Shown: in pieces, positions 22,975 to 36,400 of the stretch
Layout of the letters: each line of letters starts with the position of its first letter
How positions within the stretch are numbered: the stretch's first letter is position 1
Assembly (NCBI GenBank): GCA_947652115.1
Contig: OX393572.1
Span: 2,671,484-2,735,483 of the forward strand
Origin: Blastomussa wellsi
Taxonomy: Eukaryota > Cnidaria > Anthozoa > Scleractinia > Plerogyridae
Direction: 5' to 3'
DNA length: 64,000 nucleotides
Made by a program: the position numbers and the translations under genes
The notes under the pieces: generated by a model
Told to the model about the DNA's origin: nothing
What the model saw: the letters and a program-made list of their open reading frames with translations, nothing else
Database searches by the model: none

Positions 22975-23760
22975 GTATTAATAAAATAACTTATGAAACC
23001 AACAGTATTCTAATATTTGTACCCAATATATTAAATTTCAAAAAATCTACCAATTATTGGTAGATTGGTTTGTTGGACGGGTTAATGTTGGTATATTCTT
23101 GGTAAATAATTGGTATTGGGTTACCAACAATATTCCAACATTGGTATTCAGTATGTTAAATTTCCAATCATTTACCTATTATGTTCCAAGAATGGCTAGT
23201 TTGATGTCTCAATGTTGGTATATTCTTGGTAAATTGTTGGTATTGCATTACCAACAATATTCCAACATTGGTATTCGATATGTTAAATTTCCAATATTTT
23301 ACCAATAATATTCCAAGGATGGTTCAATTGCTTGACTAATGTTGGTATTTGATTGGTATATTATTGGTACTCTAAAGGTAAGGTAGGTAAGTCTGCAGTC
23401 AGGCCTAGTGGCCCATCAGGCCGGAGCTTATCCCGGTTTCTGTAGCATGAAGCGACAGAGAGTATTTCTACTCCCCCCTGGATGGGATGCTAGTCCATCG
23501 CAGGGTTACCCCCCAGCAGTAAATTCGCCGGTACCCATTTATACACCTGGGTGAAGAGAGGCACTGTGAGAGTAAAGTGTCTTGCCCAAGAACACAACGC
23601 AGTGGCCCGGCCAGGACTCGAACCCGAATCGTCCGATCCAGAGTCCAGCGCACTAACCATTAGGCCACTGCGCCTCCCACATTGGTACTCTAAAGGAAAC
23701 CCAATAATGGTCCAACATTGGATTACAAATTTCCAATGATTTTCCAACTTGGAATCTCTA
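22975..23760. repeat. Internally repeated AT-rich element built of inverted TTGGTA/TACCAA motifs
   Basis: A block of about 130 bp, running from atgttggtatattcttggta through ttccaacattggtattc and tgttaaatttccaat, occurs twice (about 23082-23180 and 23212-23300). It continues degenerately to 23362 and again after the SINE from 23681. TTGGTA and TACCAA steps make it self-complementary. It lies between the transposase-like gene and the OB-fold gene. It probably represents a small DNA element with internal duplication. Confidence 0.6.
23379..23680 (-). mobile_element. tRNA-derived SINE with 16-bp target duplication
   Basis: This is the same SINE family as at 18957, with its tRNA-like head at the high-coordinate end (box A ggcctaatggttag and box B gggttcgag on the minus strand). 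The exact duplication ATTGGTACTCTAAAGG is at 23363-23378 and 23681-23696. The insertion split the older TTGGTA-rich element, so it is nested and younger. Confidence 0.92.
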
Positions 23761-23782
23761 TTTTTTTCCTGTGTAACGAAAG

Positions 23783-24904
23783 CGATTATTTTGGCGGAGA
23801 TTCAACAGTCGTGGAATCAACACAGTCAGTTTCACGGGCGTTTGGATGGACAGAAAGCGAGAAAGGTTTCCGTTGATTCGGTGTATGAAAGCCGTCACAT
23901 AGGTTATGAATCGATCCTTGAAGCAGTAGTCGAAAGTATCGAGACAGTACCTGGAACTCATACAAAAATTGCCATTTTACGAGGTCCTTCCAAGCGGAAG
24001 AATACTTTGGGGATGTATCTACACCAAAAGCTTTACCAGCTGCAAGCAAACTGCGTGAAGAACCTTATTCTACGATTCACAAGTTGTCGTTTGATTCAAG
24101 GCAAAAGTCTATCGTCCACTGGACCTAAAGTCCATTTACTTCCTTCGGAAAATGTGGTGATTCTTTGTCGAGAAGATGAACTAGGGCGGTTTGGGGAGTT
24201 CTCCTCGCTTGAGGGAGTCGGTGAAAACCAATACCCGCACTACGGTCAGAACATTAAGGTTGAAGTCGCGGATTTGGGATTCGAAGAAACAGTCCACTTT
24301 GCTGATGGCCAGACAAGCATTAAACGATTTGTTAAAGTCGTTGATCCTGACGGCATTCATGCAAATCTGTGTTTATGGGACGAACAGCTTTCTATCGCTA
24401 ACTTATTTAAAGAAGGTGATATTTTAGCCATCCAGCAACCTTTCGTGGTGCCAAACCAAGAGGAAATGTTTTTGCTGGAGTATGGTCCTGCGACAGTCAT
24501 ACTGTGCATGTCACGTAACCCAGAGCAGGAAATTGTTCCAAGTCAAATATCCAGTACCCAGGGGACCCCTGTGAGTGTAATCAAAGACAGCCAAGGGATG
24601 CTGGATTATTCTACATTCCCTGAACAAATCTTTTTCAGTGATATCAGATCAAGCATGACAAGGGTGACAATATTCTGCACCATAACCAATGTGGGTAGCA
24701 TGGAGGTCTTCACGCAACAGCAGGTGTCAGGACACAAGTTCATTATCGCTGTCAGCGATAACACGGGATGTCAGACTGTTACAGTTTACGATCATGCTAG
24801 AATTTATTACCATTCACTCTACACTGGTCAGAGCATTTTGTTGGAAAATATTTACACTTCAGGTATGAAACGTATATCACCAAGGGGGGCCATGACATAT
24901 ATAG

Positions 24905-24937
<33 letters not shown>

Positions 24938-26741
24938 TGTCGGTGGGAAGTATAACAAGATAATTTGGTTTTATCAACTGGGTTGGTAATGTCAATTGGC
25001 CATCGTAAAGAGATTCAAAAGCTGATGTTTCGAGCGTTAGCCCTTCGTCGTCGCTCCGACGAAGGGCTAACGCTCGAAATGTCAGCTCTTGAATCTCTTT
25101 ATGGTGGCCAGTTGACATTATCAACCCAGTTGATAAAACCAAATTACTTGACATATATACCTTGTGGGCGGCATAGTGAACTAGGATCAGCACACTGAAC
25201 TACAGCTCAAATGGTCCGGGTTTGAATTGTGACTGTGGCCACTGTGTTGTGTTCTTGGGCAAGATATTTTACTATCATGTGGCCCCTCTGCACCCAGGTG
25301 TTTAAATGAATATTGGTAAACTCTGTGGAGGAGGGTATCCCTGGAGGAGGCCAGAATTGAAGAACTGTGAAGGTCAAAATGCAACCATTGGCTACATTTT
25401 TTGCAGCTGTCAATCCTCCCACCCCCTCCCCCTCCCTAATACACCTGCTACACAGGCTACACCCAAGGTGACAGAACATCTCTTAATCTCACGTCCAAAT
25501 TATCTTTTACAGGTTCAAGTTCAGCAAGAGGTTTGACCCTAGAAACAAGCAATGGAGGAAGGATATGGAATATAAGTGCAATGACTGGATGGCTGGCTAC
25601 CAAATGTCTGTCATCTTCAGTCCCTGTTAAAGATGTCCTCGACTTTGAGCATTGTGTGTGTCAAGCTGTCGTCACCCAAGTCAACAGTGTTGGCAGCACT
25701 CATGCAATCAGGGTTCATATGTCATGCCGCAGTGAAGTGGATGGTTATTCTGGACAGTTCTGCTGTCAGAAATGTGGTATTACTCATTTAAATGATATGC
25801 TTAACAAGCCTTGTCAACAGGTATGAATTTAGTTGAATTACATGAATGAATAGTTATACATGAAATTCACATTGCTTACAGAAATCCCGAAAGTGAATAA
25901 GAGAGGTTCCACAATATTTTTAATTCAAATAATGTTTAAAAATATTTTTTCCAACAGAAATCTCCATCAATTTACTGGAAGTGGCAATACAATCTGAGTC
26001 TCGAGTTACATGACTCTGACAGTAGCATAGAGGCATGCCTGACAGATCAGACAGCAGAACAGTTGCTACAGATAACAGCTGCACAGTTTGCAGAACACGT
26101 CAAGAACACTCAGGAACAAGTGCTGGACTCGGTGTTGGCACAGGAATGCTTGTTTGGTATTTCATCCTTTATGGGAGTACATCAGATTGATGCAATTTGT
26201 CTGATAAGTTGAGAAAATTTTAAAATATTCCCACATCTACCTGTAAGATGACTTGAACAAACTACTTTTTCTAAATTATCGGTTGTTACATTGCTTAAAA
26301 ATCTTGAAATTCTACCTGTATATGGGACAGTGGGGTGCGAATCTCCTACAGTGTACCTCTGTCCCAGGCCTTTTACTCTCAACTCCTGTCCTTACATTAG
26401 CAGTTCCTGTCTCTGTACTAATTCCATAGCAAAATATTACATAATATTTCAAAGTTTTTCCCAATTTCTCCAGGTCCTGCCCCTTGGGAATCATGCTTCT
26501 AATCACCCTCCCTTCTTCTGCCCGCCATACCCCTCCCACAACTTATTCGCCTAGGCTCCCTCACCCTCACCTCCCTTCCCTGTATATGTTATTCATTTGG
26601 TTACATTGTAACAGTGTTCCAGATAAAAAGGGATCTCAGGCCAAAAACCTGACAACGGAGACTACCCAAATCAAAAAATTAATAGAAAACTTTGAATTAT
26701 TTGGTGAGGCTCAACTCATTGCAATTGCTGTTCACACTTGA
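23783..26741 (+). CDS. RPA70-like OB-fold protein, 3' exons (5' end not found)
   Basis: Four exons join in phase: about 23783-24862 (ends CTTCAG before GTATGA), 25513-25820, 25958-26156 and 26623-26741 (stop TGA). The open frame contains no ATG before about 24013, so at least one upstream exon is expected. The start given is a candidate acceptor (tttcctgtgtaacgaaag). The product has two OB-fold-like segments (SIKRFVKVVDPDG...ANLCLWDEQ...LFKEGDILAI, and FFSDIRSSMTRVTIFCTITN...QTVTVYDHA...GQSILLENIY). A third OB with a zinc-ribbon-like insertion follows (MSC, FCCQKCG, PCQQ), then YNLSLELHDSDSSIEACL and an end of FELFGEAQLIAIAVHT. The layout matches single-strand DNA-binding proteins with RPA70-type DBD-A/B/C. 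Shieldin subunit 2 and MEIOB share this architecture, and I cannot choose between them. A palindromic MITE and a degenerate SINE lie in the intron 24863-25512. Confidence 0.65.
24903..25153. mobile_element. Palindromic MITE (full foldback copy)
   Basis: The two halves are inverted copies: tttcgagcgttagcccttcg on the left and cgaagggctaacgctcgaaa on the right, extending out to ataatttggttttatcaact and its complement at 25124-25145. The left end carries tagagggggtaagtttctaaag. Single-arm relatives occur at 35909-35997 and 61520-61672. It lies in an intron of the OB-fold gene. Confidence 0.85.
25167..25345 (+). mobile_element. Degenerate tRNA-derived SINE
   Basis: Box B-like tccgggtttgaattg, followed by gtgttgtgttcttgggcaag and ctgcacccaggtgttt, matches the order of conserved blocks in the better-preserved SINEs. 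Box A is decayed. It directly follows the palindromic MITE in the same intron. Confidence 0.65.
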
Positions 26742-27098
26742 AACGTATCCAGAACCTGGATTAATTAATGACACAACTACCATCAGTACTACAAAATGTT
26801 AGGTAATATAGTAATTAGTAACTGGATTAATGTCAGAAGTACTGAAAACTGACCAAGTCCATAAAAAAATTATTTGAGGTTAGGGAAGTGTATGGCAGCT
26901 GTTTGACCATACTATCAGTATTAAATAACAGCAAAATATCCCAAAAGTGCATGCAATTTATGCACAAGTGGCAAAGCGATCACTACAAATAAATTACACA
27001 TACAGAATTAACCAATCAGAAAGAAAATTTGATTGTTGAGATACAGATGTAGTATTACTGCCATTGTTTATTACCATAACAAAATCAGTAAACGAAAA
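26742..27098. other. Convergent intergenic spacer
   Basis: This is the 3' spacer between the OB-fold gene (+) and RBBP9 (-). It is AT-rich with no supported ORF or repeat. Confidence 0.7.
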
Positions 27099-29653
<2,555 letters not shown>

Positions 29654-29699
29654 TTTGAAATAGAAATTACTCCGCCATTTTGTCGAGTGGGCTTGCTTC

Positions 29700-29765
29700 C
29701 CAATTCGGGCGAAGTCCGCGAACGAGCGGCGAAGTCCGCGAACGAGCGGCGAAGCCGCGAAAGGT
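29700..29765. repeat. 21-bp GC-rich tandem repeat upstream of RBBP9
   Basis: gcgaagtccgcgaacgagcg occurs about 2.7 times immediately 5' of the RBBP9 start, in a locally CpG-rich stretch. It could be part of the promoter region. Confidence 0.75.
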
Positions 29766-30046
29766 CAACTCTACTCCTCCCCAATCCCCTCACGGCTTCG
29801 CCTCTCCAACGACGTCCTCCGCGCAAAACAATTCAACAAAACAAACTTTTTTTAATTCAAAAATACAGAGAGAATATACGAAACCCGCGTATAGCCTCAG
29901 CTAATCTAGGCGGGTGTTAACAAAAGCACTTCGCGGAAATCCAGTCAGCTACGCAGGCTAGACAAACCACAGAAAAGGAAGTCCCCCCGAAATAAAAGCA
30001 ACATCCTATATCAGGGATCCTGCCCATACCTGTCCCATGCCTTTTC

Positions 30047-30465
30047 ACCGTATTTATTCGATTAAGCGCCCAACCTCGAATAAGCTCCCACCTCGAATAA
30101 GCGCCCACCCTTTAGGTAGGAAAAGTTAATAAGCGCCCACCCCACCCCCAAAAAAAATAATTTTGAGCGCCCAACCTCGAATAAGCGCCCCCTTCCCATC
30201 ACCTAAAACATAAGTGCGGTAAATAAAGTGTACAAAAGCAAAACGGGTATTGATTATTACGGTATTTCTTTAATGGCTCACAATCTATAATTTCATTGTC
30301 TGAAAAATCTATGAGAATGTCGGAATTTTTCTCAGAGTTTAAACTGAAATGGTGAAAACTTAGTAAGCGCCCAGCCTCGAATAAGCGCCCACCTCGAATA
30401 AGCGCCCACCCTGAAGGTCCAAAAATTAAATAAGCGCCCAGAGCGCTTAATCGTACAAATACGGT
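30047..30465. mobile_element. MITE with terminal ACCGTATTT repeats and AATAAGCGCCCA subrepeats
   Basis: The ends ACCGTATTTATTCGATTAAG and, on the opposite strand, ACCGTATTTGTACGATTAAG form terminal inverted repeats. Inside each end the motif tcgaataagcgcccac is repeated several times in the same orientation. No ORF is present. I cannot assign a superfamily. Confidence 0.75.
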
Positions 30466-30769
30466 TTGTCAACAAATATCCCCCTCCCCCCCAGGCCATC
30501 GTTAAAAATTAGTCCAACGCGCCCGTGAGGAAGTCGTTTCTTTTCCGGCGGGGTTGAGAGGAGCATACACGGGAGCACGAGACCCAGGATAAAGAACTGG
30601 AGGTACACGTCTTGGTAATCAACGAAGCTCTCGGATTGGTCAACCTTCTCACTTTAATTGCATGGTCGGTGGCAGGTACTACTGAAGCTTATTTCAACGA
30701 TAACAAGGAATCAAGTATAGGGTCGAACAGAGGACACAGATGGTTGCGAGAGTCTCATAAATATATCCC

Positions 30770-31310
30770 GGGAGGGTACTCCCGTAAATTCTGGATAGGT
30801 GTGTGCCGCGAAGGATAGGTGGATAGGTGTGATGCCCGATTTAAAGACGAAACCCTCTCTCCTCCGCAGTCTCCGGGGAGGGGGAGAAGGGGAGAATTAA
30901 AAATCTGGTAGCGCGGGGCACGATGGGAAGGGCGAAGCGAGCGGAGCCTCTCTCCCCGTTTTCGTCCTTCCCAGCATTCACCGCGAACTCTGAATTCCCT
31001 TCTCCCCAGCCTCCGCGCGCTTTTTTTCACCTCTCCCTATTCCCCTTCCAGAAAGCGGAGGAGAGAGGACGAAACCCGAAAAATGACACCCTTTTCAAGG
31101 AAAAACAAAAACTAAACGGGTTAACTTTTGCAAATTGCAAAATAGCCAAATAATACAATTTAGATACCCTATCTAAGGATCACATCGTGAAGAATGGCAA
31201 AAGAAGCAAAAATGATACCCTATTTAACGAACGAGAACCTTGAAAACCCATACCCTATCCCGCGGCACATACCCATATATGGGAGTACCCCTGGGTGATA
31301 TATACGGGAC
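30770..31310 (-). repeat. Dispersed repeat with ATAGGGTA motifs, copy 1
   Basis: Read on the minus strand, the stretch around 31300-31160 (gtactcccatatatgggta, ccgcgggatagggtatgg, atttttgcttctt, attcttcacgatgtga) matches the plus-strand copy at 48100-48260. Partial motifs continue down to 30770 (ggagggtactcccg). This is a dispersed repeat of unknown type. Confidence 0.75.
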
Positions 31311-31531
31311 CAGTGGTTTCAGAGGTTGCGAGACTCTCTGCCAGTTTGGTTATCTGTTTGTGACGTCACAGACAGCGTCCCAATTGCGAGAGTGTCAGAT
31401 ATATACTAGGACAGGGAAACAGACAGCTTCAGTCGAAGTCTCGTAGATCCACATATACACGCATAGGGAGACATGACAGATGATTGCAGTTATTGCGAGA
31501 GTCTCGGGGACACAGATGGTTGCAGTGGTTC

Positions 31532-31603
31532 AACCTCGTTCCCAGGGTCTCTCTCTTCCCGCTCCGGGAGGGCGGGAAGATGAGAGACCCTGGGAACAAG
31601 GTT
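31532..31603. repeat. Perfect-arm hairpin element
   Basis: aaccTCGTTCCCAGGGTCTCTC and its complement gagagaccctgggaacaagg enclose a short centre (ctccgggaggg), giving arms of about 28 bp with one or two mismatches. This is a very short foldback element. Confidence 0.85.
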
Positions 31604-32676
31604 GGCAGTGGTTCAGTTTTCATCAGCCAATCAAAAAATTGCCCATGAGCCGTAGTTTCATGGGTATCCAACAGTTTTTTTCCGTAGGGGATTTCTCGCT
31701 GGCTGGGCAAGAGGTATACTTTCTATCGCCCAGAATAAAATATTTTCAGGCTGGAGAGTGGAAATGTTCACATCTTGACTCAAACACCCCACTCTACCCG
31801 GAGAAATTGCCCGAGAAGAGAACATTTTCAAGTCCCAACAGTTTGCATTGTAGTGTTTCGTGGGCGAACTGTCAGTCGAAAATTTTTCATTTTATGCTTG
31901 CTTGCTGGCGGGAACTAATTTCAGACGTGTGGGAGTGCGGGAAAATGTCAATTTGCTGGCAGCTATCTCCTAATGACTCTTACAAATTTGCATGGAACAT
32001 ATCGTGTGCAGTACTCCAAAATGTTTACATTTTGTCGCTGTTGTTGCACTTTATGATTCTAAAAATAAATTGTTTGTACTAATAACATCGACCTCTCTCC
32101 CACATTGTTTACGTCATATCTCATAGAAGTTCTAAAAAATAACCAGATCTGAACACATCTATCCGTTGTTCTTGTTATAATTCGATGATTTTGTTTCAGT
32201 ACGGTGGTTAGGTTCTACCACATCCACATTTCATAATTTAAATTGCGGATTTGCGGAGCAGAAGTTCAAGACTGAATTCTCAAAATTCATTGAGCTTTAA
32301 TAATTAATTTCTCAATTGTTTGTATAGCGAAACACTTGTAGTGTATAAGATTATTGAGACTTAACTTTCACACTGTTTAGTTAACGATAGTTTCTAATCT
32401 TAGTCAAAGATAATAAAAACATACATGCTCAAGGTCATGCAAAGAAAAAATATCCCAGATAACCGCTTTTTTATAACGTCCTTTATAGCCCAAGGGAAGA
32501 TCTGTCGGCCGCGAAATGAAAAATCATAAAAAAATACGAGCAAATTCCGTGGCTTAGTGCCATGAAAGTCAGGTTTTCGTTCGAAAAATCGCTAGAAACC
32601 ACAACATTTGTGCGTGGACAAACTATGTTTTACACTCGTCCACTCTAACTTCCGATGTGCGTACAAAATAAACCGC

Positions 32677-33723
32677 TCAGCATCTGTATTTCTTTCTTTT
32701 GCTCTTTCGTTTTTCTTTCACAGACGTGAATAGATCTAGCAGTTGAGTCTGAACATTTTCGTTGAAAAATTCTTGTTCTTTGTCCCTCATTTGGAATGTC
32801 TTCGCCTTCGTGTTGACTTCTCCTTCTAAGTTCAGCTGTGCGTCTTCAAACTTCTGCATTGCATCTTGAAATTCACGATAACTTTGGCTTTTTGCCGCTT
32901 CGATAGGTTTCTGTTGGGTGATACTGGTTTGATGTTTTCGCAGTTTGTCCTTTCTGAGATCAATAGCTTTCCCATTATTAATTATTATAACACCGTCCTC
33001 GATCTTGATTTCCGACAACGATTTTGAAATTTCTTTGGCCTTTTCTTGGGCCGGGACACCGGCTTTTTCGTTGCTGACAATTTTCTTTGCGCGTTCGTTC
33101 GATGGAACACTGGCCGTTCGTTCAAAAGGTCGGCGTTGATTACCCGTTAAGGTAGAAGTTGTGTTCAACGGCTTTGAAAGCGATGGCTGTGAGCGGCGTC
33201 TAACAAGAGGTACAGAATGTGCTTGCACCATTATTGAGGATATGTTTGGTACTTCAACACGGAGAAAATCATTTACTGGGGTAGTTGGGCAGCTATGCAC
33301 GCGTTTACGAAATTGTCCGCGAACTCTGACTCGTGTTACTGTGGATTGCAGATTACCTAAACTCTCTTCGACGCCAGGACTTCGAGGCGGGATCTGTAAA
33401 AACTTTCTTCCCCATCTTGCAGGACTGGGAGAACTCAAGCACGGAAAACTGCGGCTAGAAATGGAAGTCAAATTTCCTGGGAGGATTTTCTCATTATTTT
33501 CAGAGTTTTTGCGCACTTCTTTTAAGTCAAACTCACTTACTATCCCAAGCGGGAACACGCTTCGTTGACGCCCATACGATACAAGTTCTGAAGCTGGTCT
33601 CTCAAACGGAGTTTGCTCGTCAAAGCTTGTCGCTGAAGTCGATGATAGTGATTTGGGCTTTGCTGGGCTGTAATGCGTTGAGTAGACGTTCCAATTCTTT
33701 GCCTTATTTGAATAGGCCGCCAT
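32677..33723 (-). CDS. Unrecognised 348-aa basic, Ser-rich protein
   Basis: A single uninterrupted frame from ATG 33723 (MAAYSNKAKNWNVYS) to TGA 32677-32679. The frame extends upstream without an ATG, so this is the chosen start. The protein is Ser/Pro/Arg-rich and mostly low in order to about residue 200 (for example SLSSTSATSFDEQTPFERP, RVRVRGQFRKRVHSCPTTP). A more regular charged region follows (KSLSEIKIEDGVIIINNGKA, then REFQDAMQKFEDAQLNLEGE). It ends in a lysine/arginine cluster (KEKRKSKRKKYRC) that could act as a nuclear signal. No signal peptide or membrane segment is seen. I do not recognise a family. The length and biased composition over 1 kb make a real gene likely. Confidence 0.65.
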   Translation of the reverse strand: MAAYSNKAKNWNVYSTHYSPAKPKSLSSTSATSFDEQTPFERPASELVSYGRQRSVFPLGIVSEFDLKEVRKNSENNEKILPGNLTSISSRSFPCLSSPSPARWGRKFLQIPPRSPGVEESLGNLQSTVTRVRVRGQFRKRVHSCPTTPVNDFLRVEVPNISSIMVQAHSVPLVRRRSQPSLSKPLNTTSTLTGNQRRPFERTASVPSNERAKKIVSNEKAGVPAQEKAKEISKSLSEIKIEDGVIIINNGKAIDLRKDKLRKHQTSITQQKPIEAAKSQSYREFQDAMQKFEDAQLNLEGEVNTKAKTFQMRDKEQEFFNENVQTQLLDLFTSVKEKRKSKRKKYRC

Positions 33724-33949
33724 TCGACAGTTCACTAATAAATCTGCTTCAACTGAATTCACTTGGCCAACGTAAAAAAAACCCAGAAGCCCTACTTCGA
33801 CCCTACTCCTCGCGGGTACTTTTTCCGAATGCAAAGCTAACCTTACGCGGGGTTAAGATATTATCAATTAAAACAATTTGTTTATACGACCGCCCATCGG
33901 TAGTCACTCAAGTTTGCGTAACGGACAACTGTTTCAAATACTTCCGCTA

Positions 33950-36400
33950 GACACGTCAATGAAACTGACTGGTCATTACAATAGAATCCAGCGTCAAACT
34001 TGAAGAGTTCGTCTGCACCAGGTACACTGTTTTCTATAGCAATGGTGAAATCTCAAAATTATTCACACCACGTACTGAAACAATTTTAATCCGCACCGGC
34101 AGGTGGATTAGGTTATTTATTCACTTCTTCATTTCATTTACATGTCTATAACTTCTTGATTTACATTTATTAATGTAAGGTTGCTAGAAGGCAGGCCTTT
34201 CTGACGAATCTTATTTGAAAATTAAAAGTTGTTGTGTTTTACATAAAACTAATTGTTGTTGCTGGTGTCGAGGCCTATTTTTTATCAGTGAAAAAATAAA
34301 AGCCAGAAAATATAAAATTTGCAACAGTTTCTGTAATTATCCGCACTTTAGGAAACCTTTGGCGAGGTCTTTTCAGTTAATGACATTGCACTACACTAAA
34401 CGCACACCAACCATTTCGCATTGAACTGCAATATTTTTTGCTGTCATTTCGACGCCAAAATAGTCCAAAATGTCACGATAAACACGAGTGAGGCGAAGTG
34501 ATATCAAGAACAAATTAAATTAGTAATCTGGAAAAATATACCATTTACAGACTTCTTGTCATAGAAACCGGTTAATATTTCATGATTTAAAGAACAACAT
34601 AAGGCAGCCAGCAAGAAAGATACTGAAATTTATTCCGCTTTATCCAACTTTTACATTTTTTTTTTGAAAAATTTCCTAGAAAACGGTAATTTGCTTTTAT
34701 TTCAGAATATTTCCCATGACTTGTCTGTTCATGTTTGGTAAGAAAACTCAATAAAAACACAAACTAAATGTCGTATTCTACAACTTTAATCTGTTTCACA
34801 CGTCCGTGTTTTATAGGCAAATTCAACAATCGTCGAACATTTTCTGTTGTTATTGTCAGGGGTGCTCAAATTCAGTTGGTATCTATTTAAAAGACCGCAA
34901 GGAAACATCTTAATAAATAAAGCTATACTACTCTAGCACATATTGCATAGTTCCCAAGCCTCAATTTTCGCACTGTCAACCCGTTTTGGGTCACGTGGTC
35001 TCGTCACCGAAACGAATAGTGACGTCATACAATACCGTGATGGTCTGGGAATAAGTCGTATATATATGTATAAATCGCCGATGAAAATAGAAAATTTCCT
35101 TCGAACCCGGAACATTTTAAGAAACTATGGTCGAACCCACTCACGGATACACTCTTATGTTGTCGGTTCCTGTAGTTCATGCATTTTCTCTCCAGGAAAT
35201 CGTTTAAATACCGACAAATGAGGAAGCTTTCTGTGTTTATATGGCTTCACTGTAATGCAGTCTTTAATGACACCCATTCACTTGGGCTTGCCAAATTCAT
35301 GTTTGGACTTTTCTATAATTGAAAATTTATAAAACAAACACACCTAAAGATAACTTATCAAGGAAGTCGGTATTCTTTAATATACAATAAAGTGCCTGAT
35401 TTTAATTCTAATTCTTCTAAAATAGTATTTATTTGAAGAAAAGTAAAACGAAAACGAAACACTTTCAGCTACTTTCGCCACTTAAAACCAATTGTCTCAA
35501 TTAGATCGGCGATTTTTGATCTGCTATTTCCGCTTATTCCTAGCGTGCAAATTAGTCCATCTGGTATGGTCAGGACTTCGCTAGAACTGACACAATCGTA
35601 TGCTAACTTTATTCCACATTTTTGATATCAATTCATAAAGTTTTGAAATGTGAAAACCGACATTAAAGTCTCGCTGCCATTGTCCAAAGAATTAGCAATG
35701 GCGCCTTTAAATTGTCGCGTTTGATCCAATTTTTCTATTCTCGTTTTTTTTTTATTTCACAGCTGAAATGAATGAAATATTTCTACACTACTGGTTGTGT
35801 TACTAGCAAGTATCAAACACATTCGACAGTACATTAAAAACTCTCCCGGCGCTTTCCGCTGATACTGACTGCAGGCGCAGCATTAAACCATGTCAGAACT
35901 ATATAATTTGGTTTTATCAACTGGGTTGATAATGTCAATTGGCCACCGTAAAGAGATTCAAGAGCTGACGTTTCGAGCGTTAGCCCTTCGTCGGAGCATG
36001 CCAGAACTAGTTATGACCGAGGACGGAATGGGACGGAGTTACAAAATCTACTTTTCTCCCCAGGCCCTAGCAGAAGCTTTAACAACTGTCATGGCAACAA
36101 AGTTATCACTGACTTTTTGCTTATTATTGCACGATCTTATCAGACCGAAAAACAGCAGTATTTTTTGCGAACTCGCGCGGTCTACGAACGAAAGGTGACG
36201 ACGATTTTGTGGTCTAACGCTAAATGTACCTGAAGCTCTTACATAAGGAAAACTTTATAAAATATTTTATAAAAGGACTGAAGAGTTTTTGCCGCGGGAT
36301 CTGCAGATGTCAATCCACGTGAGTTGTGTGGTCCTTCGTGAGGATGTTACTGTCAACCGCTGACCTTACTATTGTTGTCATTTAAGGTACACGAAATGTG
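33950..36400. other. Intergenic region with one MITE arm
   Basis: AT-rich DNA between two minus-strand genes. It holds the single-arm MITE copy at 35909-35997. Elsewhere I see no supported gene. A TGACGTCA site lies at 35020 (gtgacgtcata). Confidence 0.6.
35909..35997. mobile_element. Single arm of the palindromic MITE
   Basis: ataatttggttttatcaact through tttcgagcgttagcccttcg matches the left arm of the foldback element at 24960-25055, with few differences. The right arm is absent and the sequence diverges after cgtcggagc. Confidence 0.85.

Larger units (their letters stand above)
29770..32676. other. Repeat-rich intergenic region
   Basis: No gene is supported between the RBBP9 5' end and the 32.7-kb gene. 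Apart from the MITE at 30047, the dispersed repeat at 30770 and the hairpin at 31532, it contains short ORFs without splice support or recognisable motifs. Confidence 0.6.

Noticed and set aside
24863..24921. Read-through end of the long OB-fold exon
   Set aside because: The donor CAG-GTATGA at 24862/24863 gives the right phase for the next exon. The later GTAAGT lies in a MITE and would give an immediate stop.
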